NCBI GenBank assembly: GCA_009776805.1
Contig: WRNB01000013.1
Span: 1 to 32,024, forward strand
Origin: Candidatus Bathycorpusculum grumuli
Lineage (GTDB): Archaea > Thermoproteota > Bathyarchaeia > Bathyarchaeales > Bathycorpusculaceae
Length of the DNA: 32,024 nucleotides
Direction of reading: 5' to 3'
Shown: positions 17,069 to 24,335 of the stretch, in pieces
Numbering within the stretch: position 1 is the stretch's first letter
Layout: every line of letters begins with the position of its first letter
The notes under the pieces: generated by a model
Databases searched by the model: none
Told to the model about the DNA's origin: nothing
The model's input: the letters and a program-made list of their open reading frames with translations, nothing else
Translations under genes and position numbers: made by a program

Positions 17069-17800
17069 TTAGATTTGATTTCCGCATTGAGAGCAAAAGA
17101 CGGACTTGGATGAGACTGGGGAACCGCAGTGTGGACAATATTTGGCTTCAAGAGGTGTTGTTGGTGTGGTTGATGATGGTGGTATAGTTGATGATGGTTG
17201 CATAGTTGATGATGGTTGTTGGTTATTGTTTTGTGATGTGTTGATGTCTGTTTTAATTAAGGCGAATGCTATTGCTGCGATTATGAATGCTATGTATATC
17301 AGAACTAGCCCTACGAAGAAAAATATTGTCAGTATTGCACCGATAAGTAGCATTGTTTTTGCGACGTTGAATAATCGTTCGCCTGAACGTTTTGCCAAGT
17401 CTTGGAATACTTTGCCAAAGTATATGGCCATTAGCAGATTAAAGACGAATATTATTAACAAAAATGGTAGAAAATAAATGTTATATAGGACGCTTTGTAT
17501 GTCGAACATGTATGCATTTGGGTTTAGAAGACGATTTATGAGATCTGTAACAAAAACGTATGTGATATTTTCGTTGATGAATTCATTTATGGCCATAAAA
17601 ATTAGGTATATTGCACCAAATATTGCGCCTGTAAATCCGTGTCGGTATATATCGCCGTCTCGATAGTGTTCAGCTAAGCCTTTTATGCCGCTGAAAACGA
17701 GAATTATTCCAATAACACCTAAAATTGGAATGAAACTTAAGCAAATTAGTATTGAACCGATTATGGCTAAAATTTTGCTCGATATTGTAGTATCACTCAT
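17069..17800 (-). CDS. DUF996-like membrane protein with C-terminal zinc ribbon
   Basis: The 243-residue product starts at ATG 17800 (an earlier TTG at 17809 is less likely). Two hydrophobic pairs (SKILAIIGSILICLSFIPIL, VIGIILVFSGIKGLA) and further helices (about 45-65, 100-130, 145-185) give at least five membrane segments, in the pattern of DUF996 archaeal proteins. A flexible Ser/Thr/Pro linker with repeated SSTxxP follows, and the C-terminus is a double-CxxC zinc ribbon (YCPHCGSPVSSKSVFCSQCG). The zinc ribbon probably faces the cytoplasm and may bind a protein or nucleic acid. It stands alone. Function is unknown; family call is moderately confident. Confidence 0.75.
   Translation of the reverse strand: MSDTTISSKILAIIGSILICLSFIPILGVIGIILVFSGIKGLAEHYRDGDIYRHGFTGAIFGAIYLIFMAINEFINENITYVFVTDLINRLLNPNAYMFDIQSVLYNIYFLPFLLIIFVFNLLMAIYFGKVFQDLAKRSGERLFNVAKTMLLIGAILTIFFFVGLVLIYIAFIIAAIAFALIKTDINTSQNNNQQPSSTMQPSSTIPPSSTTPTTPLEAKYCPHCGSPVSSKSVFCSQCGNQI
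17169..17222 (-). repeat. 18-bp tandem repeat in the zinc-ribbon protein linker
   Basis: Three consecutive 18-bp units (GTTGATGATGGTTGCATA type on the plus strand) encode three Ser-Ser-Thr/Pro six-residue units. Copy number may vary between strains. Confidence 0.85.
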
Positions 17801-17809
17801 TTTTATCAA

Positions 17810-18422
17810 CTATTCAAATGACGTTGGTACTAGCATAAAAACCTTTTATTAAATTAGTGTACCGTTTGTTATATTGTTAAATAGCAGATTTGGTCTGGAA
17901 GTGGTATTGGTGTACTGTGTTAGTTTTGTTTATTTTTGGCGGGAAAAACTGTCTGAAAAATAAGTTACAAAATTTTTGTTGCTGTAAATGATTCTAAAAA
18001 ATTTACATTTCAAAAGTATTTATGTAATTTTAACGTTTAAACATTTCATGCCAGTTAGTTTTTAATTTTAGACTATAATTTTGACTGTTTTTCAGACAGT
18101 ATGGGGTAACATTTGTAATTAGTTTATGCGCATTTGTCATTGTTTTTTAATAATTTTTTTTCAGTTTTTAATATTTTCAATTCATCCATCTTTACGCTAA
18201 AAACTATGTGAATAATTTACATATTTCACATCATATTTATTTTTTTTAATTTATTGCTTTAAACGTGTATGCTACGTATTTATTAAGGTTGGCTGTAATC
18301 AGGAGTTAAAAAAGAGTGAATAAGTCTTTGATGCTATTAAATGAACTAGAATGTTTCTTTTATACGAGAACTAGTAATTTATCATTGGACTTAACACTTT
18401 TAACACGTTGGACTGTGTCTAG
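17810..18422. other. Spacer upstream of the LeuA-like gene
   Basis: About 610 bases, AT-rich and without a gene, carrying the best copy of repeat family D (17948-18102). Nothing else was recognised. Confidence 0.5.
17948..18102 (+). repeat. MITE-like repeat family D, copy 2, with perfect 13-bp terminal inverted repeats
   Basis: 155 bases beginning ACTGTCTGAAAAA and ending TTTTTCAGACAGT, exact reverse complements. The inside is AT-rich and non-coding. Copies at 4643-4786 and, in part, 31644-31745 share the end and internal blocks. Short length, inverted ends, no coding capacity and multiple copies are what defines a MITE. No target-site duplication was evident. Confidence 0.7.
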
Positions 18423-19754
18423 ATGAGAAAGACAATATTTAAAAAGCTTGAAGCACAGGGGCTAATTGCCAATTACAATAGGTTACGTAAGAACCTACCA
18501 CCTAAACTTTCTGAACGAATATTCATCTGGGATGAAACCTTCCGTGAAGGAATAAAGGCACCCACAGTTTACTTAACTTATGTAGAGCAAGTAAAACTTG
18601 CAAAATTAATGGATGAATCAGGCGTAGCTATAATCAACGTTGGTTTTCCTGCTCTCTCCGACGACATAAAACGTACTGTCAGTCGAATTGTAAACGAGAG
18701 TTTTGAACATGCAAAACTCACTGCATCAGCTGAACCAACTACACAAAGCATTAACGCCTGCCTAGAATGCGGCATAAAAGAAATTACACTTGAAACCCCG
18801 ATTAATGGTTTAAACCTACAATACAGATATAAAATAACAAAAAAACAAGCACTACAAAGAATAACAGACTCCATCATTTACTGCAAAGATCATGGTGCAA
18901 ACGTAAACTTTATGCTCATGGATGGCACAAGAACTCCAATAGACGAAATACTACAAGTATTCCAACAAGCCGCAAATGCTGGTGCAATCAGACTTGGCCT
19001 TGCAGACTCTGTCGGATTCATCAGACCACTCTCAATGAAATATTTAATGTCTCACGTACGAGATGGTTTATCTGATGATATAAAAACGAAAATCCCGCTT
19101 TCCATACACTGCCACAACGATTTTGGACTAGCAACATCCAACACTTTAGCTGCTATGGAAGAAGGCGTATCATACGTCCACACATGCATCGCTGGATTTG
19201 GCGAACGCGCAGGAATAGCACCATTCGAAGAAGTTGTAACCTGCGCCGAACTGTTATACAATATCGACACAGGCATTGACTTGGGAAAAATTTCGCGAAT
19301 CTCACAAACAGCTGAAAAAGCTTTTGCATTACCCATCCAATTCCATAAACCAATCATCGGCGAAAACATTTTTGCTCACGAAGTTGAAGTCGACGTCGAA
19401 GAAATGATGGCTCACCCACTTGTATTCGAACCATTCCCACCTGAAATCGTTGGACGAGAAACTACAGTTTTCATAGGCAGAAACACAGGACAAAAACTAA
19501 TTCAAGAAATGCTTGAAAAAGCAGGAATCCGAGCTTCACCAAGACAAATGGACGAACTTTTCAGACGTATAAAAGGACCACACGAAGGCTTAGATAAAGG
19601 CGAAGCACAAATGACATATTACCAAGTAAAGAAATTGATGAAAGAACTCCAAAAAGGTTATGCAATGGATGAATTCTGGCGACTTGTAGAACAGGTAACA
19701 CGGCAAAAACCCAAAATAACATCCGACAAAAAACTTCCACCTAAAACAATTTAA
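18423..19754 (+). CDS. LeuA/NifV/AksA-like acyl-CoA condensing enzyme (HMGL-like TIM barrel)
   Basis: A DRE-TIM metallolyase that would condense an acyl-CoA with a 2-oxoacid. In this 443-residue protein the catalytic DETFREG is at residues 37-43 and the metal-binding HCHNDFGLA begins at 229, with GVSYVHTCIAGFGERAGIAP after it, all typical of 2-isopropylmalate, homocitrate and citramalate synthases. The LeuA allosteric domain (about 120 residues) is missing. Instead, about 140 residues follow the barrel (FHKPIIGENIFAHE, GRNTGQKLIQEMLEKAGI, KGEAQMTYYQVKKLMKELQKG), closer to AksA/NifV-type ends. A 30-residue extension precedes the barrel. Substrate cannot be told; 2-oxoacid chain extension is one option. 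It starts at ATG 18423 and its 3' end overlaps that of the convergent radical SAM gene by four bases. The coding strand becomes A+C-rich from about 18770. Confidence 0.85.
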   Translation: MRKTIFKKLEAQGLIANYNRLRKNLPPKLSERIFIWDETFREGIKAPTVYLTYVEQVKLAKLMDESGVAIINVGFPALSDDIKRTVSRIVNESFEHAKLTASAEPTTQSINACLECGIKEITLETPINGLNLQYRYKITKKQALQRITDSIIYCKDHGANVNFMLMDGTRTPIDEILQVFQQAANAGAIRLGLADSVGFIRPLSMKYLMSHVRDGLSDDIKTKIPLSIHCHNDFGLATSNTLAAMEEGVSYVHTCIAGFGERAGIAPFEEVVTCAELLYNIDTGIDLGKISRISQTAEKAFALPIQFHKPIIGENIFAHEVEVDVEEMMAHPLVFEPFPPEIVGRETTVFIGRNTGQKLIQEMLEKAGIRASPRQMDELFRRIKGPHEGLDKGEAQMTYYQVKKLMKELQKGYAMDEFWRLVEQVTRQKPKITSDKKLPPKTI

Positions 19755-20755
19755 AAATTTAACTGCCCCAATATCTCCTCTACTTCTTCTACATCCAAAA
19801 CTCTTGGATAATTATACAACGGACCACTTGGTTTTTCATTATAAAACGGTCTATTACAATCAGGACACCCAGAAGTTCGAAACGGTTCACCACTACCAAC
19901 AATGCCTTTCAAAACAGCAAAATCTACACCAAACTTTACTATTCTTCCCACACTATCAAAACCCAAACGCTCCAAACGAGATATACCCCATACAAGTAAA
20001 TACCGTGCAAGCTGCAGACGCCTATAAGACACAACATCTGGCTGAGAACACTTCTCTAAAACCGTACCACAAACAGGCGTAAACGCAAACAATGCCGGTA
20101 AAACACCACTATCAACACACCACTGAACCAAACACATAACATCCCTCTCAGATTCACCTAAACCAACAATCAAATGAGTACTAACTCTACCTGCCCCAAA
20201 AATTGCCAAAGCCTCAACAAGTAACTTAATTTCATCATCCCAACTATAAACACCACCAGTTGCGATACCTTTTATTTTACAGAAAACTGTTTCAGACGCA
20301 GCATCCAAAGCAATTCCAATACGATCAACACCAGCGTTTTTAAGAAGCAAAATATTTTGCCTATTCAATGGTTGGCAGGATACAGAAACACATACATTTT
20401 GTTTTTTAATTTCTCTAACTAACCCATCAAGATTTAAAAATACACCTGGAATATTTAAAGCCTGTATACAAACACGGCTGACTTTTCTCTCTTTGACAGC
20501 ATTACTCAAAGCTGAAATTAATACAGCAGTTGGAAAACGCGGCCAAGTCACTCGCGCAAGCATATCAGCACGGCTGTTGCTATCTCTAGCTTGAGGACAA
20601 AAACTACAATTAGCAGAGCATTTACTTTCTGTATGTATCATAAGATAAGCTGTTGTAGGGTTTACATCATTTTTACCTTCAAGTAAACCTAAAAAAATAG
20701 CTGTACCTAAAGAAACACGGATTTGAGGCGGCAAATTTGAACAAGAGTTAATCAA
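19751..20755 (-). CDS. BioB-like radical SAM enzyme (possibly archaeal LipS-type)
   Basis: A radical SAM protein of 334 residues with the cluster cysteines C46-C50-C53 (CSANCSFCPQA) and a barrel that reads like biotin synthase (VCIQALNIPG, VSVSCQPLNRQ, AGVDRIGIALDAASE, STHLIVGLGES). Near the C-terminus, about 295-311, is a distinctive SGCPDCNRPFYNEKPSG with a CxxC pair, not seen in BioB itself, that could hold an auxiliary cluster. BioB-like proteins of archaea include the LipS1/LipS2 lipoyl synthases; from memory this kind of C-terminal Cys motif suits that group, but I cannot confirm it. The start is TTG 20755, preceded by AAGGT at a suitable distance. It is the last gene of a minus-strand run after a regulator and a small membrane protein. 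Confidence 0.8.
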   Translation of the reverse strand: MINSCSNLPPQIRVSLGTAIFLGLLEGKNDVNPTTAYLMIHTESKCSANCSFCPQARDSNSRADMLARVTWPRFPTAVLISALSNAVKERKVSRVCIQALNIPGVFLNLDGLVREIKKQNVCVSVSCQPLNRQNILLLKNAGVDRIGIALDAASETVFCKIKGIATGGVYSWDDEIKLLVEALAIFGAGRVSTHLIVGLGESERDVMCLVQWCVDSGVLPALFAFTPVCGTVLEKCSQPDVVSYRRLQLARYLLVWGISRLERLGFDSVGRIVKFGVDFAVLKGIVGSGEPFRTSGCPDCNRPFYNEKPSGPLYNYPRVLDVEEVEEILGQLNF

Positions 20756-20772
20756 TGTTTATACCTTGAACA

Positions 20773-21144
20773 CTATTTCGTCTGTTCTTCTTTTTCTTTG
20801 TTTTCGTCATCTGCAAGTAAAGCTTCTTCATAATTATAAATGCGTTTCATACGTTTTTCCCATTGTTTAAAAAATCTGTATTGAGATGTCATTAGATAAA
20901 TTGTATAAATCAAAAAGCCTGCAAAAAATACTAATAAAATTAAAAGATTAATCTCAAAACCATGTGTTTTAGATAGTCGAAAGTACGCAAAAATAAATCC
21001 AATCAATAAAATTGAACAAACAATGGTACTCATGATTGCTCCACGTTTAAAACGATTCCATCCTTTACTTATTTCAGCAAAGAATTCGTGCGTTGCTTTA
21101 ACTGAATATTGATATTCTTCTTCTTTATTATCCATGTTTTTCAT
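20773..21144 (-). CDS. Small two-helix membrane protein, unknown function
   Basis: A 123-residue protein with charged ends and two membrane helices (about 38-57 AIMSTIVCSILLIGFIFAYF; 66-86 LLILLVFFAGFLIYTIYL), so both termini lie on the same side, probably in the cytoplasm. The tail is very acidic and basic (ADDENKEKEEQTK). It starts at ATG 21144 and ends 17 bases before the radical SAM gene, 51 bases after the winged-helix gene, suggesting one transcript. I do not recognise the family. Confidence 0.75.
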   Translation of the reverse strand: MKNMDNKEEEYQYSVKATHEFFAEISKGWNRFKRGAIMSTIVCSILLIGFIFAYFRLSKTHGFEINLLILLVFFAGFLIYTIYLMTSQYRFFKQWEKRMKRIYNYEEALLADDENKEKEEQTK

Positions 21145-21195
21145 CTGTGTGTACTTTTATGTAGTTATATATGTAATGCACCACTGGTGAACTCT

Positions 21196-21510
21196 CTAAA
21201 GCAGTGATGGTAATGAATCTCGAAGATTTATGTAAATTTTTCTTCCCTCTGCAGTTAGCAAGAGACGACCTTGTGGGTCTTCTTTGACAAAATTTTTATC
21301 CTTTAAGTATGCTAGGTGTTTCAAGAAATCATCATATGATATATCGGTTGCTTTACGCCAAACATGAGTGCGTAACTGAGTTTTATCACTAAAGAAAAGG
21401 AACTCTAATATTTCAAATCTTATCTGAACTGAACCTTTTCTTTTAATAGTAATTTCTTGCGCCCCGCTAATCGATTTTTTATTTATGCTCAATAGTTGGA
21501 TGACAAACAT
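21196..21510 (-). CDS. Archaeal winged-helix DNA-binding regulator
   Basis: A 104-residue protein with one winged helix-turn-helix: SVQIRFEILEFLFF (helix 1), KATDISYDDFLKHLAYLKDKNFV (helices 2-3), and the wing EDPQGRLLLTAEGRKIYINLRDS. LTxxGRxxxxxLR is typical of the HTH_45-type archaeal regulators. It would bind DNA as a dimer, possibly at its own promoter. It is first in a probable operon with the small membrane protein and the BioB-like enzyme. ATG at 21510 follows a TTAAATA element by about 20 bases, so the mRNA may be nearly leaderless. Confidence 0.82.
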   Translation of the reverse strand: MFVIQLLSINKKSISGAQEITIKRKGSVQIRFEILEFLFFSDKTQLRTHVWRKATDISYDDFLKHLAYLKDKNFVKEDPQGRLLLTAEGRKIYINLRDSLPSLL

Positions 21511-22183
21511 CGGTTTTACACGTATTTAAGAGCTTGCTAAACTCGTATGTATTTCACATGAAAAATGTTTTCCATATCACTTTAATAAACTATTATTTTA
21601 TGCTTTTAACGCACGTATTTTTATAGTTTTTATCTCAAAATACACTGCATATATGCATAAATAATTCTGTTTGTCGAATAATCGTTATTACTCAGTAGAA
21701 GTGTGTAGTAAATGTCAGTCTTTATTATTGTTTTGATGGTTTTATTGGTGTGGTTGTGTGGTTTTTGTGTTTTTATACATTTGATTTGTCCATTTGGCGG
21801 CGTTTTTGTTCAGTTTTGATGTGCAAAAATAATAATGACTAAAGTATAATGTTATTTTTTACTTGTAAATTGCTATGTATAGTGGTTTTTCTGCAATTTT
21901 TTAGTCGTGGAAAATTGTGAATAATGATAATTGTTGTATGTGTGTAAGATTGGTGTGAAAACACTGCAAGTAGTGGGAATCTGATGAGTAGGTACAACTA
22001 ATTTTTAAAAACGTTAGAATTTAAATTTTTATTTTTGAATTAAAAATTATTTTTCATAGAATTTAGATTTATTTTTGCTATAACCCTACTGTGGAATAAT
22101 AGTCTTAAAAAAATAATCAGTTAAATAAATATTTTATAACATTTAAATTCTACTTTTTACATAATTATACCTGAGGATACTTT
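21511..22183. other. AT-rich divergent spacer before the CBS gene
   Basis: About 670 bases with no gene. The plus strand from about 21700 to 21960 is G+T-rich. The last 150 bases are extremely AT-rich and should contain the CBS-gene promoter (for example ATTTTATAAC near 22130). Confidence 0.5.
22173..22176 (+). promoter_or_regulatory. Shine-Dalgarno of the CBS-HPF gene
   Basis: GAGG seven bases before ATG 22184. Confidence 0.5.
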
Positions 22184-23365
22184 ATGACGTCACAAAATTT
22201 TGTAAGAGATATCTATACAAAAGGAGTTAGTACAGTTAATGAAAACGACACTTTATCTAGGTGTCTTGAATTTTTCAAAACTGAAATGCCGCCTGTATTG
22301 GCAGTTTTAGATGCTAAAGGCAAATACGTCGGTGTAATATCTAGACGATGGATTTTAAGATCACGACTTGATCCGGCGTCAACTAAAGTTAAAAACCTGA
22401 TGAAGTCAGCACCTAAAACTTCACCTGATCATGAAATTTCTAAAATCGCGAAATTAATGATTGAAAGCGGAATAAGGCAGTTACCTGTTTTTGAAGATGA
22501 AAAACTTTTGGGTTTTGTAACTGACGAAAATATTATTAACGCAGCGGTGTGTCAAGAATGGGGTAAAGGTAAAGTTAGTAGCGTTATGACCCGTGCGCCA
22601 TATACTATTGATGCCCATAGGTCAGTTGGTGCCGTATTAACCCTGTTTAGGGAACAAGGTTTTTCTCATGTACCAGTTATGAATGCTGGGAAAATCGTGG
22701 GCATTATAAGCATACGTGATATTCTAGAAAGAATATTTCAACCAAACGAACGTCAAACTGTCGGCGATAGAATGGGTGAAAAAGTTGAGACTTTTAGCAT
22801 ACCTGCAAAAGGTATAATGAGCAGTCCAGTTATTACCATTGAAGCAGACGCAAATTTAAGAGAAGCAGCAAAAAAAATGCGTGAATATAATGTATCATGT
22901 CTAGCCGCAATATTGCACGACCAACTAGTCGGTATCATCACAAAACTTGACTTTCTAGAACCAATTTCACAAATAGAAACTACAACACCCAATCTTACAA
23001 TACAATTTAGTGTAAAAGATACAAGAATAAATAGTGACCAACAATCTTTTATGATAGACGAATTTGACTCATTTTCCCGTAAATACCAAGAAGTTTTCCG
23101 AACAGGCACACTTTTCGTATACATAAAAACACATGGAACAGCTAATACACGCGAAACACCACTAGTTCATTGTAGATTACAATTTAGAACATCAAAAGGA
23201 ACTTTTGTAAGTTCTGGCGAAGGATGGGGTGTTGAACCAACATTCAGAACAGCTATAGATAGAATGAATCGACGACTACTTAGAAGCAAAGAGCTATTAG
23301 CCTATAACCCAAAATATGCCAAAGATTATCTACATAAAATGGGGTTACCATACGAAGAACTCTAA
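22184..23365 (+). CDS. Four-CBS protein with C-terminal HPF/RaiA-like ribosome-binding domain
   Basis: Residues 10-60, 66-118, 130-185 and 207-258 are four CBS motifs (for example ISKIAKLMIESGIRQLPVF, VTDENI, GFSHVPVMNAGKIVGIISI, GIMSSPVITIEADANLREA), forming two Bateman modules that usually sense AMP, ATP or SAM. Residues about 268-370 have the beta-alpha-beta-beta-beta-alpha order of the hibernation-promoting factor domain: LTIQFSVKD, MIDEFDSFSRKYQEVF, TLFVYIKTHG, LVHCRLQFRTSKG, and TFRTAIDRMNRRLLRSKE. HPF proteins bind the small subunit's decoding site and silence ribosomes under starvation, so this looks like an energy-sensing ribosome hibernation factor. CBS-containing ribosome inactivators have been described in archaea, to my recollection; whether this is an orthologue is open. 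The gene stands alone with its own Shine-Dalgarno. The second half is A+C-rich. Confidence 0.85.
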   Translation: MTSQNFVRDIYTKGVSTVNENDTLSRCLEFFKTEMPPVLAVLDAKGKYVGVISRRWILRSRLDPASTKVKNLMKSAPKTSPDHEISKIAKLMIESGIRQLPVFEDEKLLGFVTDENIINAAVCQEWGKGKVSSVMTRAPYTIDAHRSVGAVLTLFREQGFSHVPVMNAGKIVGIISIRDILERIFQPNERQTVGDRMGEKVETFSIPAKGIMSSPVITIEADANLREAAKKMREYNVSCLAAILHDQLVGIITKLDFLEPISQIETTTPNLTIQFSVKDTRINSDQQSFMIDEFDSFSRKYQEVFRTGTLFVYIKTHGTANTRETPLVHCRLQFRTSKGTFVSSGEGWGVEPTFRTAIDRMNRRLLRSKELLAYNPKYAKDYLHKMGLPYEEL

Positions 23366-23370
23366 CATAA

Positions 23371-23380
23371 TCCTTTTTTA
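23371..23380 (+). terminator. T-run terminator after the CBS-HPF gene
   Basis: TTTTTTATTT-type sequence begins about ten bases after the stop codon. Confidence 0.45.
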
Positions 23381-23480
23381 TTTCACAAAACTCTTTGATT
23401 TGTGACATACAAGTTTGTACATAACTTGGTAGTCGCATGTTTTTGTCTACCTTGTTTTTTGTCAGAGTTTATTTTTTTTC

Positions 23481-23660
23481 CATATGTTCATAACCTGCGC
23501 ACAAACACTATAGCAACTTTTTTCGCGACAATATAGTAAATATTTTGGTTGCAAAAACCCTACAAACACACTATTTTTACAGACACACAATAGTTCAAAT
23601 CATGGTGAAAAAACAACCTACAAAACATGTGTGATTGTTATAGACTATAGTTTTTAGTTG
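23481..23660 (+). repeat. Dispersed repeat family C, copy 2
   Basis: Matches 5765-5938 in the same orientation across its length with a few small indels. Most substitutions are transitions, and most put G or T here where copy 1 has A or C. It passes directly into a G+T-rich spacer. Confidence 0.7.
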
Positions 23661-24114
23661 TTTTTTGTGTTGTTGGGTTGTGTGTTTTTGTTTCTTTATT
23701 TAACGATAACCTGATGACTTGGGTTGAACTCTACAATTAGTTCTTTTAAGGTTATATCGGTGTTGCTAGATTTTTTTGGTTATTTGATCCATAGTTTGCT
23801 GTGTTACGAGGATTTTTCGTCACTGTGTTCGGAGTCGTGGTTTTATGAATCCTGTTTTTTGTGCAGAACCCATACTTTTGTGACTACACTTTACTTATTA
23901 TAGCCCGTTGACTATGTATTTTTCATTTACATAGTTTTGCTTATGGCGATTATTTTTTTCTCTAATTTCTTTGGATGTGGAATTGGCAATACAAACACCA
24001 CAAACACAACACACACCGCTAGTTGTTAGTTAACTAAAAGTTGAACTGCTATACGAGTTGTCGGTTTCAGGAAAAGAGTGCGGTTGCCTATAAAGTTATA
24101 TTGACAATTTCACG
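23661..24114. other. Spacer with possible decayed gene on the minus strand
   Basis: No intact gene. On the minus strand, three short coding-like pieces lie in different frames between about 23900 and 23700 (for example MGSAQKTGFIKPRLRTQ, and a tail ITLKELIVEFNPSHQVIVK ending at TAA near 23698). They may be remnants of one gene broken by frameshifts, but could be chance. The rest is featureless. Confidence 0.3.
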
Positions 24115-24290
24115 AGGTATAAAAAAACATGTATGCATAAGTAACATACAAATTCTAAAAAGTACTTCCACAAATACACGAACCATAACAAAGCCACAAA
24201 AATGATGCAACAAAAACAATTTAACAACATCACTACAAACTATTAACCATATCAAAACACCTAGTTCACAAACTTGTATACTAATTATGA
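24115..24290 (-). repeat. Dispersed repeat family B, copy 2
   Basis: Its reverse complement matches copy 1 (9255-9410 plus the terminal block near 9505-9520), lacking about 90 inner bases. It lies just downstream of the propeller gene stop at 24336. Differences from copy 1 are strongly directional: nearly all place G or T on the minus strand. Confidence 0.7.
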
Positions 24291-24335
24291 ATGTATAGAA
24301 AAAAAAGAAAGTGGATTTATTGTTTGTTTGGTTTT

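Noticed and set aside
18578-18877. 99-codon minus-strand frame
   Set aside because: Shadow of the LeuA-like gene, whose catalytic motifs are intact on the plus strand.
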